From an uncultured Eubacteriales bacterium (GTDB taxonomy: Bacteria > Bacillota > Clostridia > Christensenellales > Aristaeellaceae), in NCBI GenBank assembly GCA_902765305.1, contig CACWZI010000022.1, positions 1,883-65,882 on the forward strand: a stretch of DNA of 64,000 nt. Reading direction: 5' to 3'. This document shows, in pieces, positions 45,544-53,199 of the stretch. The notes under the pieces are model-generated. The model made no database searches, was not told where the DNA came from, and saw nothing but the letters and a program-made list of their open reading frames with translations. Position numbers and translations under genes: made by a program. Numbering within the stretch: position 1 is the first letter of the stretch; each line of letters starts with the position of its first letter.

Positions 45544-46947
45544 ATGAATATGAAGAAACTGCTGTGTCTGGCCCTGGCCATGCTGGTTGCGCTGAGCGCG
45601 ATGGCGCTGGCGGAGACGGGCGACGATCTCCAGGCCCAGCTGGACGCGGCCAACGCCCGGGTGGCGGAGCTGGAAGCCCAGGTAGAGCTTTACAAGCCCT
45701 ACTATGACAAGCAGGTCGTGGCGGAGTTTGGCGAGGACGGCATCATCTGGCTCGACGACGCCATGAAGGAGTACGAGGCCGCGGCCAGCGCCTACGCCCA
45801 GTACGGCCTGTCCATCGACGACTACGCCGCCGGCATCAAGGAGGATATCCTGAAGACGCTGGTGAGGGACGCCGTCATCGACGCCAAGGCCGCCGAGCTG
45901 GGCCTGAGCCAGCTGGACGACGAGACCGTCGCCAAGCTGCAGGCCGAGGCTGCCGAGACCTTCGAGAACTATGTCGATTCCTACAGGAGCTACTTCGCCG
46001 CAGAGGACGCCACCGACGACGAGGCCCGTGCGCAGACCCTCGCCGCCCTCGAATCCTATGGCCTGACCCAGGACGCCCTGGCCCAGCAGACCATCGACGG
46101 CTATGTGGACGAGCAGCTGTATAACCACGTCACCGCCGATGTGACCGTCACCGACGAGGAGGTCCAGGCCAAGTACGACGCCATGGTCGCCGAGGCCCAG
46201 GAGAGCTACAGCGACGACCGCAACTACAACAACGCCCGCAACAGCGGCGATACCATCGCCTGGAATCCCGAGGGCTATCGCGCCGTGAAGCATGTGCTGG
46301 TCAAGTTCGACGACGATCAGGCCAAGCAGTACAGCGAGCTGCACAGCACCCTGGACAGCCTGAACGCCGAACTGGAGGCCCTGGACGCGCCCGCTGAAAC
46401 CGAAGCCCCCGCCGAGGATGAAGAAGCGCCCGCCGAGGCGACCCCCGAGGTGACGCCCGAGCCCACCCCCGAGCCCCGCAGCCGAGAGGAGATCCAGTCC
46501 GACATCGGCAACATCGCCACCGAGATCGAGGCCCTGTACAGCCAGCTGCTGCCCCAGGCCCAGCAGGTGATCGACGAGTTCAACGGCGGCGCCGATTTCG
46601 ACAGCCTGATCGAAAAGTACAACGCCGATCCCGGCATGCAGAACGAGCCCACCGCCACGAACGGCTATGCCGTCTCCGCGAACTCCACCACCTGGGACCC
46701 GGCCTTCACCGAGGGCGCCATGGCCATCGAGGCCGCGGGCCAGATCAGCGGCCCCGTCTACGGCCAGAACGGCATTCACGTGATCTACTATCTCAGCGAC
46801 ATCACCCCCGGCCCGGTGGCCCTGGAGGACATCGCCGACGCCGTGAAGGACGCCGCCCTGCAGGACAAGACCTCTGAAACCTACGACAACCAGATCAACG
46901 CCTGGGTCGAGGAGGCCAATCCGGTCTATCACGTGGATCGGTTCTGA
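45544..46947 (+). CDS. PrsA/SurA-like foldase with split parvulin domain
   Basis: A 467-residue extracytoplasmic protein with a signal peptide (KKLLCLALAMLVALSAMALA). A coiled-coil start (AQLDAANARVAELEAQVELY) leads into a SurA/PrsA-like helical domain (~60-235). The parvulin prolyl isomerase begins RAVKHVLVKFDDD (~245) but is interrupted by about 100 residues: a helix, an Ala/Glu/Pro/Thr-rich linker (EAPAEDEEAPAEATPEVTPE) and another helix. It resumes with DFDSLIEKYNADPGMQ, GYAVSANSTTWDPAFTEGA and GPVYGQNGIHVIYYL. The lipobox is not convincing, unlike classical PrsA. ATG 45544 with GGAGG at 45531-45535. It probably folds exported proteins. Confidence 0.85.
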   Translation: MNMKKLLCLALAMLVALSAMALAETGDDLQAQLDAANARVAELEAQVELYKPYYDKQVVAEFGEDGIIWLDDAMKEYEAAASAYAQYGLSIDDYAAGIKEDILKTLVRDAVIDAKAAELGLSQLDDETVAKLQAEAAETFENYVDSYRSYFAAEDATDDEARAQTLAALESYGLTQDALAQQTIDGYVDEQLYNHVTADVTVTDEEVQAKYDAMVAEAQESYSDDRNYNNARNSGDTIAWNPEGYRAVKHVLVKFDDDQAKQYSELHSTLDSLNAELEALDAPAETEAPAEDEEAPAEATPEVTPEPTPEPRSREEIQSDIGNIATEIEALYSQLLPQAQQVIDEFNGGADFDSLIEKYNADPGMQNEPTATNGYAVSANSTTWDPAFTEGAMAIEAAGQISGPVYGQNGIHVIYYLSDITPGPVALEDIADAVKDAALQDKTSETYDNQINAWVEEANPVYHVDRF

Positions 46948-46955
46948 TCCATCGG

Positions 46956-47001
46956 AATCAAACGCATCCGCCTGTTTTTAAGGCGGGTGTGTTTGATTTT
47001 T
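46956..47001 (+). terminator. Rho-independent terminator after the foldase gene
   Basis: AATCAAACGCATCCGCCT (46956-46973) pairs with AGGCGGGTGTGTTTGATT (46981-46998) around GTTTTTA, then TTT. The stem ends overlap the -35 box of the next promoter. Confidence 0.85.
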
Positions 47002-47022
47002 GGACGGCTGACATGGTATACT
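46993..47022 (+). promoter_or_regulatory. Possible promoter of the two-component operon
   Basis: TTGATT (46993-46998), 18-nt spacer, TATACT (47017-47022), followed by AAGGAG of the response-regulator gene. Confidence 0.5.
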
Positions 47023-47054
47023 GTTGGCAATGAAAAATGACAAGGAGAATCCCC

Positions 47055-47738
47055 ATGCGCATACTATTGGTCGAAGACGAAAAGAATCTCTCTGCGGCGG
47101 TGTGCCGGTTGCTGCAGCAGGAGCGCTTTGTGGTGGACCCGGCGTATACCGGGCCGGAGGGGCTGGATTGCGCGCTGACCGGCGCCTATGACGCCGTGAT
47201 ACTGGACGTGATGCTGCCGGGGATGGACGGCTTTACCGTGCTGGAGCGGCTGCGGGCCGAGGGAATCAGGACGCCGGTGATGATGCTCACCGCCCGGGGC
47301 GACCTGCAGGACCGCATCCGGGGACTGGAGGGCGGCGCGGACTACTACCTGCCCAAGCCCTTCCAGATGGGCGAGCTGGTGGCCTGCCTGCGGGCGATCA
47401 CCCGACGGGGCGACGGCACGCCGGTGATGAACCTGTCCTTCGGCGGCATTTCCCTGTCGGAGCGGGAGGGCAAGCTGCAAAACGACGCCACCGGACAGTC
47501 GGTGAAGCTGGGGGCGAAGGAATACCAGCTGATGGAGGTGTTCCTGCGCAACCCCGGCCAGATCCTGCCCAAGGAGACCCTCATCGAGCGGGTATGGGGC
47601 TACGACAGCGACGCCGAGTACAACAACCTGGAGGTCTACGTGTCCTTCCTGCGCAAGAAGCTGAACTTCATCGGCGCGCAGGTGAAGATCAAGGCCACCC
47701 GGGGCCTGGGCTACAGCATGGAGGAGAGCCATGATTAA
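47055..47738 (+). CDS. OmpR/PhoB-family response regulator
   Basis: A 227-residue DNA-binding regulator. The receiver domain opens MRILLVEDEKNLSAAV with the acidic pocket, phosphoacceptor Asp in YDAVILDVMLPGMDGF (~51), the conserved Thr/Ser in MMLTARG and Lys in YYLPKPF. The C-terminal winged helix holds LGAKEYQLMEVFLRNPGQIL and EVYVSFLRKKL. ATG 47055 with AAGGAG upstream. It overlaps the kinase gene by 8 nt; the pair form one operon. Targets are unknown, though envelope genes (foldase, LCP protein) lie on both sides. Confidence 0.95.
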   Translation: MRILLVEDEKNLSAAVCRLLQQERFVVDPAYTGPEGLDCALTGAYDAVILDVMLPGMDGFTVLERLRAEGIRTPVMMLTARGDLQDRIRGLEGGADYYLPKPFQMGELVACLRAITRRGDGTPVMNLSFGGISLSEREGKLQNDATGQSVKLGAKEYQLMEVFLRNPGQILPKETLIERVWGYDSDAEYNNLEVYVSFLRKKLNFIGAQVKIKATRGLGYSMEESHD

Positions 47739-49119
47739 GACCCTTCGACGCCGCCTGACGCTGCTGGTGGCCTGTGTGCTGGCGCTGGTGACGGCGGGCA
47801 TCGTGCTGTCCATCCGCGCGGTCAACCTGCGCAACATCGACAGCTCGGCCCGCGCGGCGCTGGCGGTGCTCAGCGAAAACCGGGGCCAGCGACCGGGCCA
47901 GGCCGAAGGCGAAGCGACAACCCGCAGCGGCGGCAACCTGCCGCCACAGTCCGCCGCGACAGAGGGCGAAGCGACAACCCGTAGCGGCGGCAACCTGCCG
48001 CCACAGGACGCTCCCACAGACGGCGAAACCCCGCCCCCGAAACCCGAAGGCGAACCGACGCCGCCCCAACGCCCCGGCATCGACATGCCAGGGGGAAATT
48101 CACTGGCCAGCCTGTCCAACGCCTACACCATCCACCTGGACGGCGATGGGACCGTCACCGAATGGACCAGCGACCGCTCGGACCTGTATACCGACGCCCA
48201 GGTCGAGGCCATGGCCCAGGCCGTTTTGGCGGCGGGAAACAGCGAGGGCCGCATCGGCACCCAGTACTACCGCCTCATCGACGATGGGGAGGGGGGCGCG
48301 TCGCGGCTGTTGATCGTGCTGGACGCCCGGCTGGAGTTCCTCTCCGCCGAGCGCATGCTGCGCGCCGCGGCGCTGGTGGCGGCGCTGGCAGGGCTGTTGC
48401 TGGCCGCGGGGGCCTGGCTGCTGATCCGCAGGATGCTCCGGCCGGTGCAGGCCTCCTTCGACCGGCAGAAGCAGTTCGTCTGGGACGCCAGCCACGAGTT
48501 CAAGACGCCCCTGGCGGTCATCTCCGCCAACGCCGAGCTGCTGTCGCGGCAGGTCGGTCCCAACGAATACCTGGGCTACATCCAGTCCGAGGTCAGGCGC
48601 ACCGACAGCCTGGTGCAGAGTCTGCTGACCCTGGCCCGCATGGACAAGGGCACGGTCACCGCCGAAATGAAGCGCTTCGACCTCTCCCAGGCGCTGCTGG
48701 GCGTGGCGCTGCCCTTCGAGAGCACCGTGTTCGAGGCCGGCAGGACGCTGGAGACGGACGTGCCCGAGGGCGTGTGGATCAGGGGTGACGAGGCCATGCT
48801 CCAGCAGCTGGCGGTGATCCTGCTGAGCAACGCGCTGAAATATTCCAACGAGGGCGGCCTGATCCGCCTGTCCCTTGCGCAGAAGGGCCGGGGCGCGGTG
48901 ATCACCGTGTACAACACCGGGCCGGGCATCGCGCCGGAAAACCTGGAGAAGATATTCGACCGCTTCTACCGGGAGGACCTGTCCCACAACAGCGCCGTTG
49001 CCGGCAACGGCCTGGGCCTGGCCATCGCCCGCACCATCGCCGAGGCCCACAGGGGCCACATCCGCGCCGAGAGCGAGCAAGGAAAAAGCGCCACGTTTAT
49101 CGTGACGCTGCCGGGATAG
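47731..49119 (+). CDS. Sensor histidine kinase
   Basis: A 462-residue membrane kinase. First span at ~10-30 (LTLLVACVLALVTAGIVLSI), an extracytoplasmic sensor region of about 175 residues, second span at ~208-232 (ALVAALAGLLLAAGAWLLI), HisKA with the phosphorylated His in WDASHEFKTPLAV (~255), and a full ATPase domain (N-box LLSNALKYSNEG, G1 GPGIAPENLEKIFDRFYRED, G2 GNGLGLAIA). The sensor region contains a tandem 19-residue repeat (EGEATTRSGGNLPPQ plus four) followed by a Pro/Glu stretch; its DNA carries two copies of the GC palindrome seen between genes. The ligand is unknown. Confidence 0.93.
   Translation: MIKTLRRRLTLLVACVLALVTAGIVLSIRAVNLRNIDSSARAALAVLSENRGQRPGQAEGEATTRSGGNLPPQSAATEGEATTRSGGNLPPQDAPTDGETPPPKPEGEPTPPQRPGIDMPGGNSLASLSNAYTIHLDGDGTVTEWTSDRSDLYTDAQVEAMAQAVLAAGNSEGRIGTQYYRLIDDGEGGASRLLIVLDARLEFLSAERMLRAAALVAALAGLLLAAGAWLLIRRMLRPVQASFDRQKQFVWDASHEFKTPLAVISANAELLSRQVGPNEYLGYIQSEVRRTDSLVQSLLTLARMDKGTVTAEMKRFDLSQALLGVALPFESTVFEAGRTLETDVPEGVWIRGDEAMLQQLAVILLSNALKYSNEGGLIRLSLAQKGRGAVITVYNTGPGIAPENLEKIFDRFYREDLSHNSAVAGNGLGLAIARTIAEAHRGHIRAESEQGKSATFIVTLPG
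47905..48018 (+). repeat. Tandem 57-nt repeat with GC palindrome inside the kinase gene
   Basis: Two 57-nt units, each holding GGCGGCAACCTGCCGCC (47929-47945 and 47986-48002), encode the 19-residue repeat of the sensor domain. Flanking bases (AGC before, ACAG after) match the intergenic copy at 18.4 kb. Confidence 0.8.
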
Positions 49120-49142
49120 ATGGATGGATCAGTATTTGCCGC

Positions 49143-50201
49143 TTATCCGTAGATGAATTCGTTCAAAGCCTTTTTGTTGGCCTCGAAATCGGGCTTGATG
49201 CACCAGGTGGTGCCGTACATGCCGGAATCGTAGGTGCCGTCGGCGGGGATGCGGAATTCGGCCAGGGTGTTCAGGTCCGTCTTCATGCAAACGCCGGCGA
49301 TGTCCATGATTTCGTTGAAGCCGAGGTTCGTCTCCACGTATTGCAGCATGGTGGTGACGATGCCCGTCAGGCGCAGCAGGTTGACGCTCTGCATCTTCTT
49401 TGCGATGGCGACCAGCACGTTGCGCTGGCGGCTGGTGCGGGCGTAGTCGGAATCGCTCTTGCGGATGCGGGAGTAGGCCAGCACCTGCTTGCCGTTGAGC
49501 AGCACCTGCTCGCCCGAGGGCACGGCGTCGGATATGTACTTGCCGGAGCCGTCCTTCGCGCCCACGCTGGAGTCGTTGAGCCGGCGGATGGCGCCGCTCT
49601 CGGCGGGGGTGACGTCCAGCTGTATGCCGCCCAGGGTGTCCACGATCTGCACCAGGCACTGCATGTTCACCAGCGCGTACTTTTCGATATTCAGGCCGAA
49701 GTATTCGTTGATCAGGCGAATGGTCAGCTCCGGGCCGCCGTAGACGCAGGCCGCGTTCAGCTTCTGCCCGCCGTAGCCGGGGATCTGCACCCAGATGTCG
49801 CGCATGATCGAGGCCAGCTTCAGCTGGTTGGTCTTGGGGTTTATGGAGAGCACGATCATCGTGTCCGTGCGCAGGTATTTGGTGTTGCCCCGGGCGTCGG
49901 TGCCCAGCAGCAGTATGTTCAGCCAGTCCCTGGAAAGGCCCGGGGTGACGGCGAGGTCGGTGACGTTGATGTGCTCGTCCACCACGATCTGCTCTTCGTC
50001 CGCCTCGTCCCCTTCCACCACGTATTCCCCGTCGTCGTCGGTGATGGGCTCGGGCTCCGCGTCGCTTACGCCCATGAAATAGCGCAGCAGGTCGCCGACC
50101 ACATCCGGTTTGTCCTGTTCCGCCAGGGCGCCAAGGGCGCCGCCCATCGGCAGGCACAGCGCCAGCAGCGCGGCGACGATTTTATATATCCGTTTTTTCA
50201 T
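49143..50201 (-). CDS. LytR-CpsA-Psr (LCP) family protein
   Basis: LCP enzymes attach anionic polymers or glycans to peptidoglycan outside the cell. 352 residues. Residues 1-28 form a signal peptide (KIVAALLALCLPMGGALGA); an acidic linker follows; the LCP domain runs from ~95. Diagnostic segments are NILLLGTDARGNTKYLRTDT, SINPKTNQLKLASIMRDIWV and YGGQKLNAACVYGG, containing the conserved Asp and Arg residues that bind the polyprenyl-phosphate. Most LCP proteins keep an N-terminal membrane anchor; here the span ends with a likely cleavage site (ALA-EQ), so it may be released. Start ATG 50201 with GGAGG upstream. It converges on the kinase gene. Confidence 0.92.
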   Translation of the reverse strand: MKKRIYKIVAALLALCLPMGGALGALAEQDKPDVVGDLLRYFMGVSDAEPEPITDDDGEYVVEGDEADEEQIVVDEHINVTDLAVTPGLSRDWLNILLLGTDARGNTKYLRTDTMIVLSINPKTNQLKLASIMRDIWVQIPGYGGQKLNAACVYGGPELTIRLINEYFGLNIEKYALVNMQCLVQIVDTLGGIQLDVTPAESGAIRRLNDSSVGAKDGSGKYISDAVPSGEQVLLNGKQVLAYSRIRKSDSDYARTSRQRNVLVAIAKKMQSVNLLRLTGIVTTMLQYVETNLGFNEIMDIAGVCMKTDLNTLAEFRIPADGTYDSGMYGTTWCIKPDFEANKKALNEFIYG

Positions 50202-50486
50202 TGTCGGTATCCTCCATATCGATGATGCTTGCTATTTTACCAGCGCCGGGAGATAAAATCAACCCACCCATCGAAATTCAAAGTACAGTTCAAACCAGCT
50301 TCATAATTGGGGCGGGGCGGCGGCGGCCCACGAACAGGCCCGCCGCCGCGGTTTTCACGGCGGCCTGTGCCCATCGGCCTGCCGAAAATTGGCAGCGTTT
50401 TCCCAACAATTTCCGGCAGGCAGGATTAACGGACCCGGACGGAGAATAACAGAGGTAATCCATTCGATCAGACGGAGCGCGGTCCA
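50202..50486. other. Intergenic region with LCP promoter and two inverted repeats
   Basis: Minus strand TTGATT (50257-50262), 17 nt, TAAAAT (50234-50239) should drive the LCP gene. Further right, AGGCCCGCCG pairs with CGGCGGCCT around 50336-50366, and CCTGCCGAAAATTG (50378-50391) pairs with CAATTTCCGGCAGG (50407-50420) with one mismatch. No small gene is evident. Confidence 0.6.
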
Positions 50487-51041
50487 ATGAATGTTTATGA
50501 CTTTGACAACACGCTTTTGAAGGGCGACAGCACCGCCCGGTTTTTCGCCTTTTGCCTGGCCCGCTATCCCCGCATGTGGCTGGATATCCCGGCCCAGGCC
50601 GCCAACGGGCTGCTGTTTATGCTGCGCCTGCGCAAAAAGCAGCCCTTCAAGCAGCGCATGCTCCACTTCCTGGCGCTCATCGGCGATGTGGACGCGGCCG
50701 TGGACGCCTTTTGGCGGAAGAACCTTTCACGGATCAAGGCCTGGTATCCCCCCCGCCACCGGGACGACGACGTGGTGATTTCCGCTTCGCCGGAGTTTTT
50801 GATCCGTCCGGCCTGCGCAAAGCTGGGCATCCGCTGCGTCATGGGCTCGCCGGTGGACAAACGCACCGGTCGCTTCCTCGGCCCCAACTGCCACGGACAG
50901 GAGAAGGTCACCCGGTTCCACGCCCGATTTCCCGGGGCGCGGATCGGGGAATTCTACTCCGATTCCCACTCGGACGATCCCCTGGCCGCCCTGGCGGAGC
51001 GGGCCTATCTGGTCAGGGGGGAACGGCTGCTGCCGTGGTGA
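50487..51041 (+). CDS. HAD-superfamily phosphatase (PSP-like, subfamily IB)
   Basis: A 184-residue cytoplasmic hydrolase. Motif I is VYDFDNTLLKGDST with nucleophile Asp5 and acid Asp7; motif II is VVISASPEFL; motif III and IV are GQEKV and FYSDSHSDDPLA. The helical cap between motifs I and II identifies subfamily IB, which includes phosphoserine phosphatase and phosphatidylglycerophosphate phosphatases. The substrate is not certain. ATG 50487 lacks a strong GGAGG; CGGAGCG at 50473-50479 may serve. Confidence 0.85.
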   Translation: MNVYDFDNTLLKGDSTARFFAFCLARYPRMWLDIPAQAANGLLFMLRLRKKQPFKQRMLHFLALIGDVDAAVDAFWRKNLSRIKAWYPPRHRDDDVVISASPEFLIRPACAKLGIRCVMGSPVDKRTGRFLGPNCHGQEKVTRFHARFPGARIGEFYSDSHSDDPLAALAERAYLVRGERLLPW

Positions 51042-51103
51042 GGGCTGAGCCAGGCGCCACGGCCAACGCATGAATTGCCGGGCGGATCAGTCGCATTCAT
51101 ATT

Positions 51104-51404
51104 CTGATTTGTCACGGAGCGACAAATCAGTAGTTAGGTTTTAGGTTATAGGTTTTAGGTGTTAGGAAAGGTAGAAATCCTGACGGATTTCTTTTATTCA
51201 AAGGACCGAGAAACGTAGTAACTACTGCCGTTTCCTTTGAATCAAACAAATCCCGTGGCCGAAGGGTTTCCTTTGAATCAAACAAATCCCGTGGCCGAAG
51301 GCCTAGCGAAGCGTTAAGGGAATTTGCACCACCCCTAAAACCTAAAACCTAAAACCTAAAACCTGAATACTGATTTATCGAGCATAGCTCGATAAATCAG
51401 TATT
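51104..51404. repeat. Dispersed hairpin/GGTTTTA element, longest copy (R3)
   Basis: End B hairpin at 51104-51130, internal hairpin AGAAATCC-TGAC-GGATTTCT, a middle segment containing a perfect 36-nt tandem duplication (51230-51265 and 51266-51301), inverted CCTAAAA units, and end A hairpin at 51366-51404. The end A arm overlaps the last codons and stop of the ABC exporter gene (stop at 51397-51399). Confidence 0.88.
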
Positions 51405-53199
51405 TCTCCACCATATCAATATACTGCCGCGTGTACAACTCAAAGTAGTACCCGCGCTTTTTCATGAGTTCTTCATGGGTGCCGCGCTCGACGATTTTGC
51501 CGTCCACCACCGCCAGGATCACGTCGGCGTGGGTGATCGTGGAGAGGCGGTGGGCGATCACGAAGGACGTGCGGCCCTGGATCACCGTCTCGATGGCGGC
51601 CTGTATGGCTCGCTCGGTCATCGTGTCGATGGAGGACGTGGCCTCGTCCAGCACCAGTATGCGGGGATCGGCCAGCAGCGCCCGGGCGAAGGACAGCAGC
51701 TGCTTTTCGCCAACGGACAATCTTCCGCCGCCCTCGCCCACAACCGCGTCCAGGCCGCCTGCCTTTTCCACGACCTCGCGGGCCGAGACCATCTCCAGCG
51801 CCTCCATGATCTGCTCATCGGTAGCGTCGGGCTTGCCGTAGCGCAGGTTCTCCCGCACGGTGCCTGAGAACAGGTGGGGCGTCTGCAGCACATAGCCGAT
51901 GTTGGAATGCAGCCACAGCTGGCTGCGCTGGCGGGCATCCCTTCCATCGATCAGCACCGCGCCCTCCGTGGGCTCGAAAAAGCGGCACACCAGGTTCACC
52001 AGCGTGGATTTGCCCGCGCCGGTCTCCCCCACGATGGCCACGTTGGTGCCCCGGGGCACCTTCAGGTCGAAGTGCTCCAGCACCAGCTCGTCCCCGTCCG
52101 GGTAGTGGAAGGACACGTCCCGGAATTCAACGTCGCCCAGCAGCGGCTCCCAGTTCTCCCGCTTGGGATGGAAGGTGTCTCCGTACTTCGCGATCACCTC
52201 CGGGGCGTCCGACACGTCCGATTGGGTCTCCAGCAGCCGGGTCAGGCGCTCGATGTTCACCTGTATGGCGATCAGCCTGGAGAGGGTGTCGACGATGGTC
52301 TGTATCGGCTCCATCATCGAAAGGGCATAGGACATGAACACCGACAGCGTGCCGATCCTTATCGCCGATTCCCGGGTCAGCCGTCCCCCCTTCCAGAGCA
52401 CCAGCGCCAGCGCCACCGAGGACATGAGCGTCACGGCAGACGTGAACAGGGCGCTGTAATGGGTGGCGCGTATGCCGGTCTTGCGCATGTTTTCCGTCTC
52501 GGCTTCGAAATCCCCGTCGATGCGCGCCTCCGCCACCAGCGTCTTGATGGCCCGCACGCCGGTGATGCCCTCGTTGAAGCTGCCGGTGATGCGGGAATTG
52601 ATCTCCCGGATTTGGCGGTTCAGCGTCACCAGCTTCCCCTGGAACCAGGCGATCAGCGCCGCCGACACGGGAATCAGCGGCAGCAGCCACACCGCCAGCC
52701 GGGGGCTGGCCAGGAACATCATCAGCACGATGAACAGCAGATAGGACAGATTCCAGACAATGTCCATCATCCGCCACGCCACCAGCTCGCCGATCTTGCC
52801 GCTGTCGCTGATCACCCGGGCGTGGATGTATCCCACGGAGTTCTGGTTGAAGTAGGAAAAGGACAGGGTCTGCAGGTGGTTGAAGGCGGCGTTGCGCAGG
52901 TCCCGGTCCACGCTCATCTCGATCTTGCCGCAGTAGGCCACGCTGTAGTAGTTCAGCAACACCTGCAAAAGCAGCACGCCGATGTACAGCGCGATGAACC
53001 CGCCCAGGCCGTCCAGGCTCTCGCCGATGACGAAGTGATCCAACGCGTATCGGTTGAACATGGGATAGGCCGCGTCGATCAGTGACACCAGGCAGCCCAC
53101 GGCGATCATCGCGGCGATGCCCTTCATGTAGGGCTTCAGGTATGGAAGCAGCTTTGGTATGCCGAACCAGGGAAGGGTCTTGTTCCGCTCCTCGCTCAT
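51397..53199 (-). CDS. ABC exporter half-transporter, consensus-site subunit
   Basis: A 600-residue membrane domain plus ATPase, the second subunit of a probable heterodimeric exporter. Six spans cover ~20-320; the ATPase shows Walker A VGETGAGKSTLVNLV, Q-loop YVLQTPHLFSG and Walker B ILVLDEATSSID with the catalytic Glu. The signature is LSVGEKQ rather than LSGGQ, the change expected in the subunit whose signature faces the degenerate site of its partner. The start is ATG 53199, overlapping the partner's stop (ATGA); a much longer open frame upstream is only an overlap artefact. The final codons come from repeat R3. Drug, lipid or peptide export cannot be told apart. Confidence 0.93.
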   Translation of the reverse strand: MSEERNKTLPWFGIPKLLPYLKPYMKGIAAMIAVGCLVSLIDAAYPMFNRYALDHFVIGESLDGLGGFIALYIGVLLLQVLLNYYSVAYCGKIEMSVDRDLRNAAFNHLQTLSFSYFNQNSVGYIHARVISDSGKIGELVAWRMMDIVWNLSYLLFIVLMMFLASPRLAVWLLPLIPVSAALIAWFQGKLVTLNRQIREINSRITGSFNEGITGVRAIKTLVAEARIDGDFEAETENMRKTGIRATHYSALFTSAVTLMSSVALALVLWKGGRLTRESAIRIGTLSVFMSYALSMMEPIQTIVDTLSRLIAIQVNIERLTRLLETQSDVSDAPEVIAKYGDTFHPKRENWEPLLGDVEFRDVSFHYPDGDELVLEHFDLKVPRGTNVAIVGETGAGKSTLVNLVCRFFEPTEGAVLIDGRDARQRSQLWLHSNIGYVLQTPHLFSGTVRENLRYGKPDATDEQIMEALEMVSAREVVEKAGGLDAVVGEGGGRLSVGEKQLLSFARALLADPRILVLDEATSSIDTMTERAIQAAIETVIQGRTSFVIAHRLSTITHADVILAVVDGKIVERGTHEELMKKRGYYFELYTRQYIDMVEKY

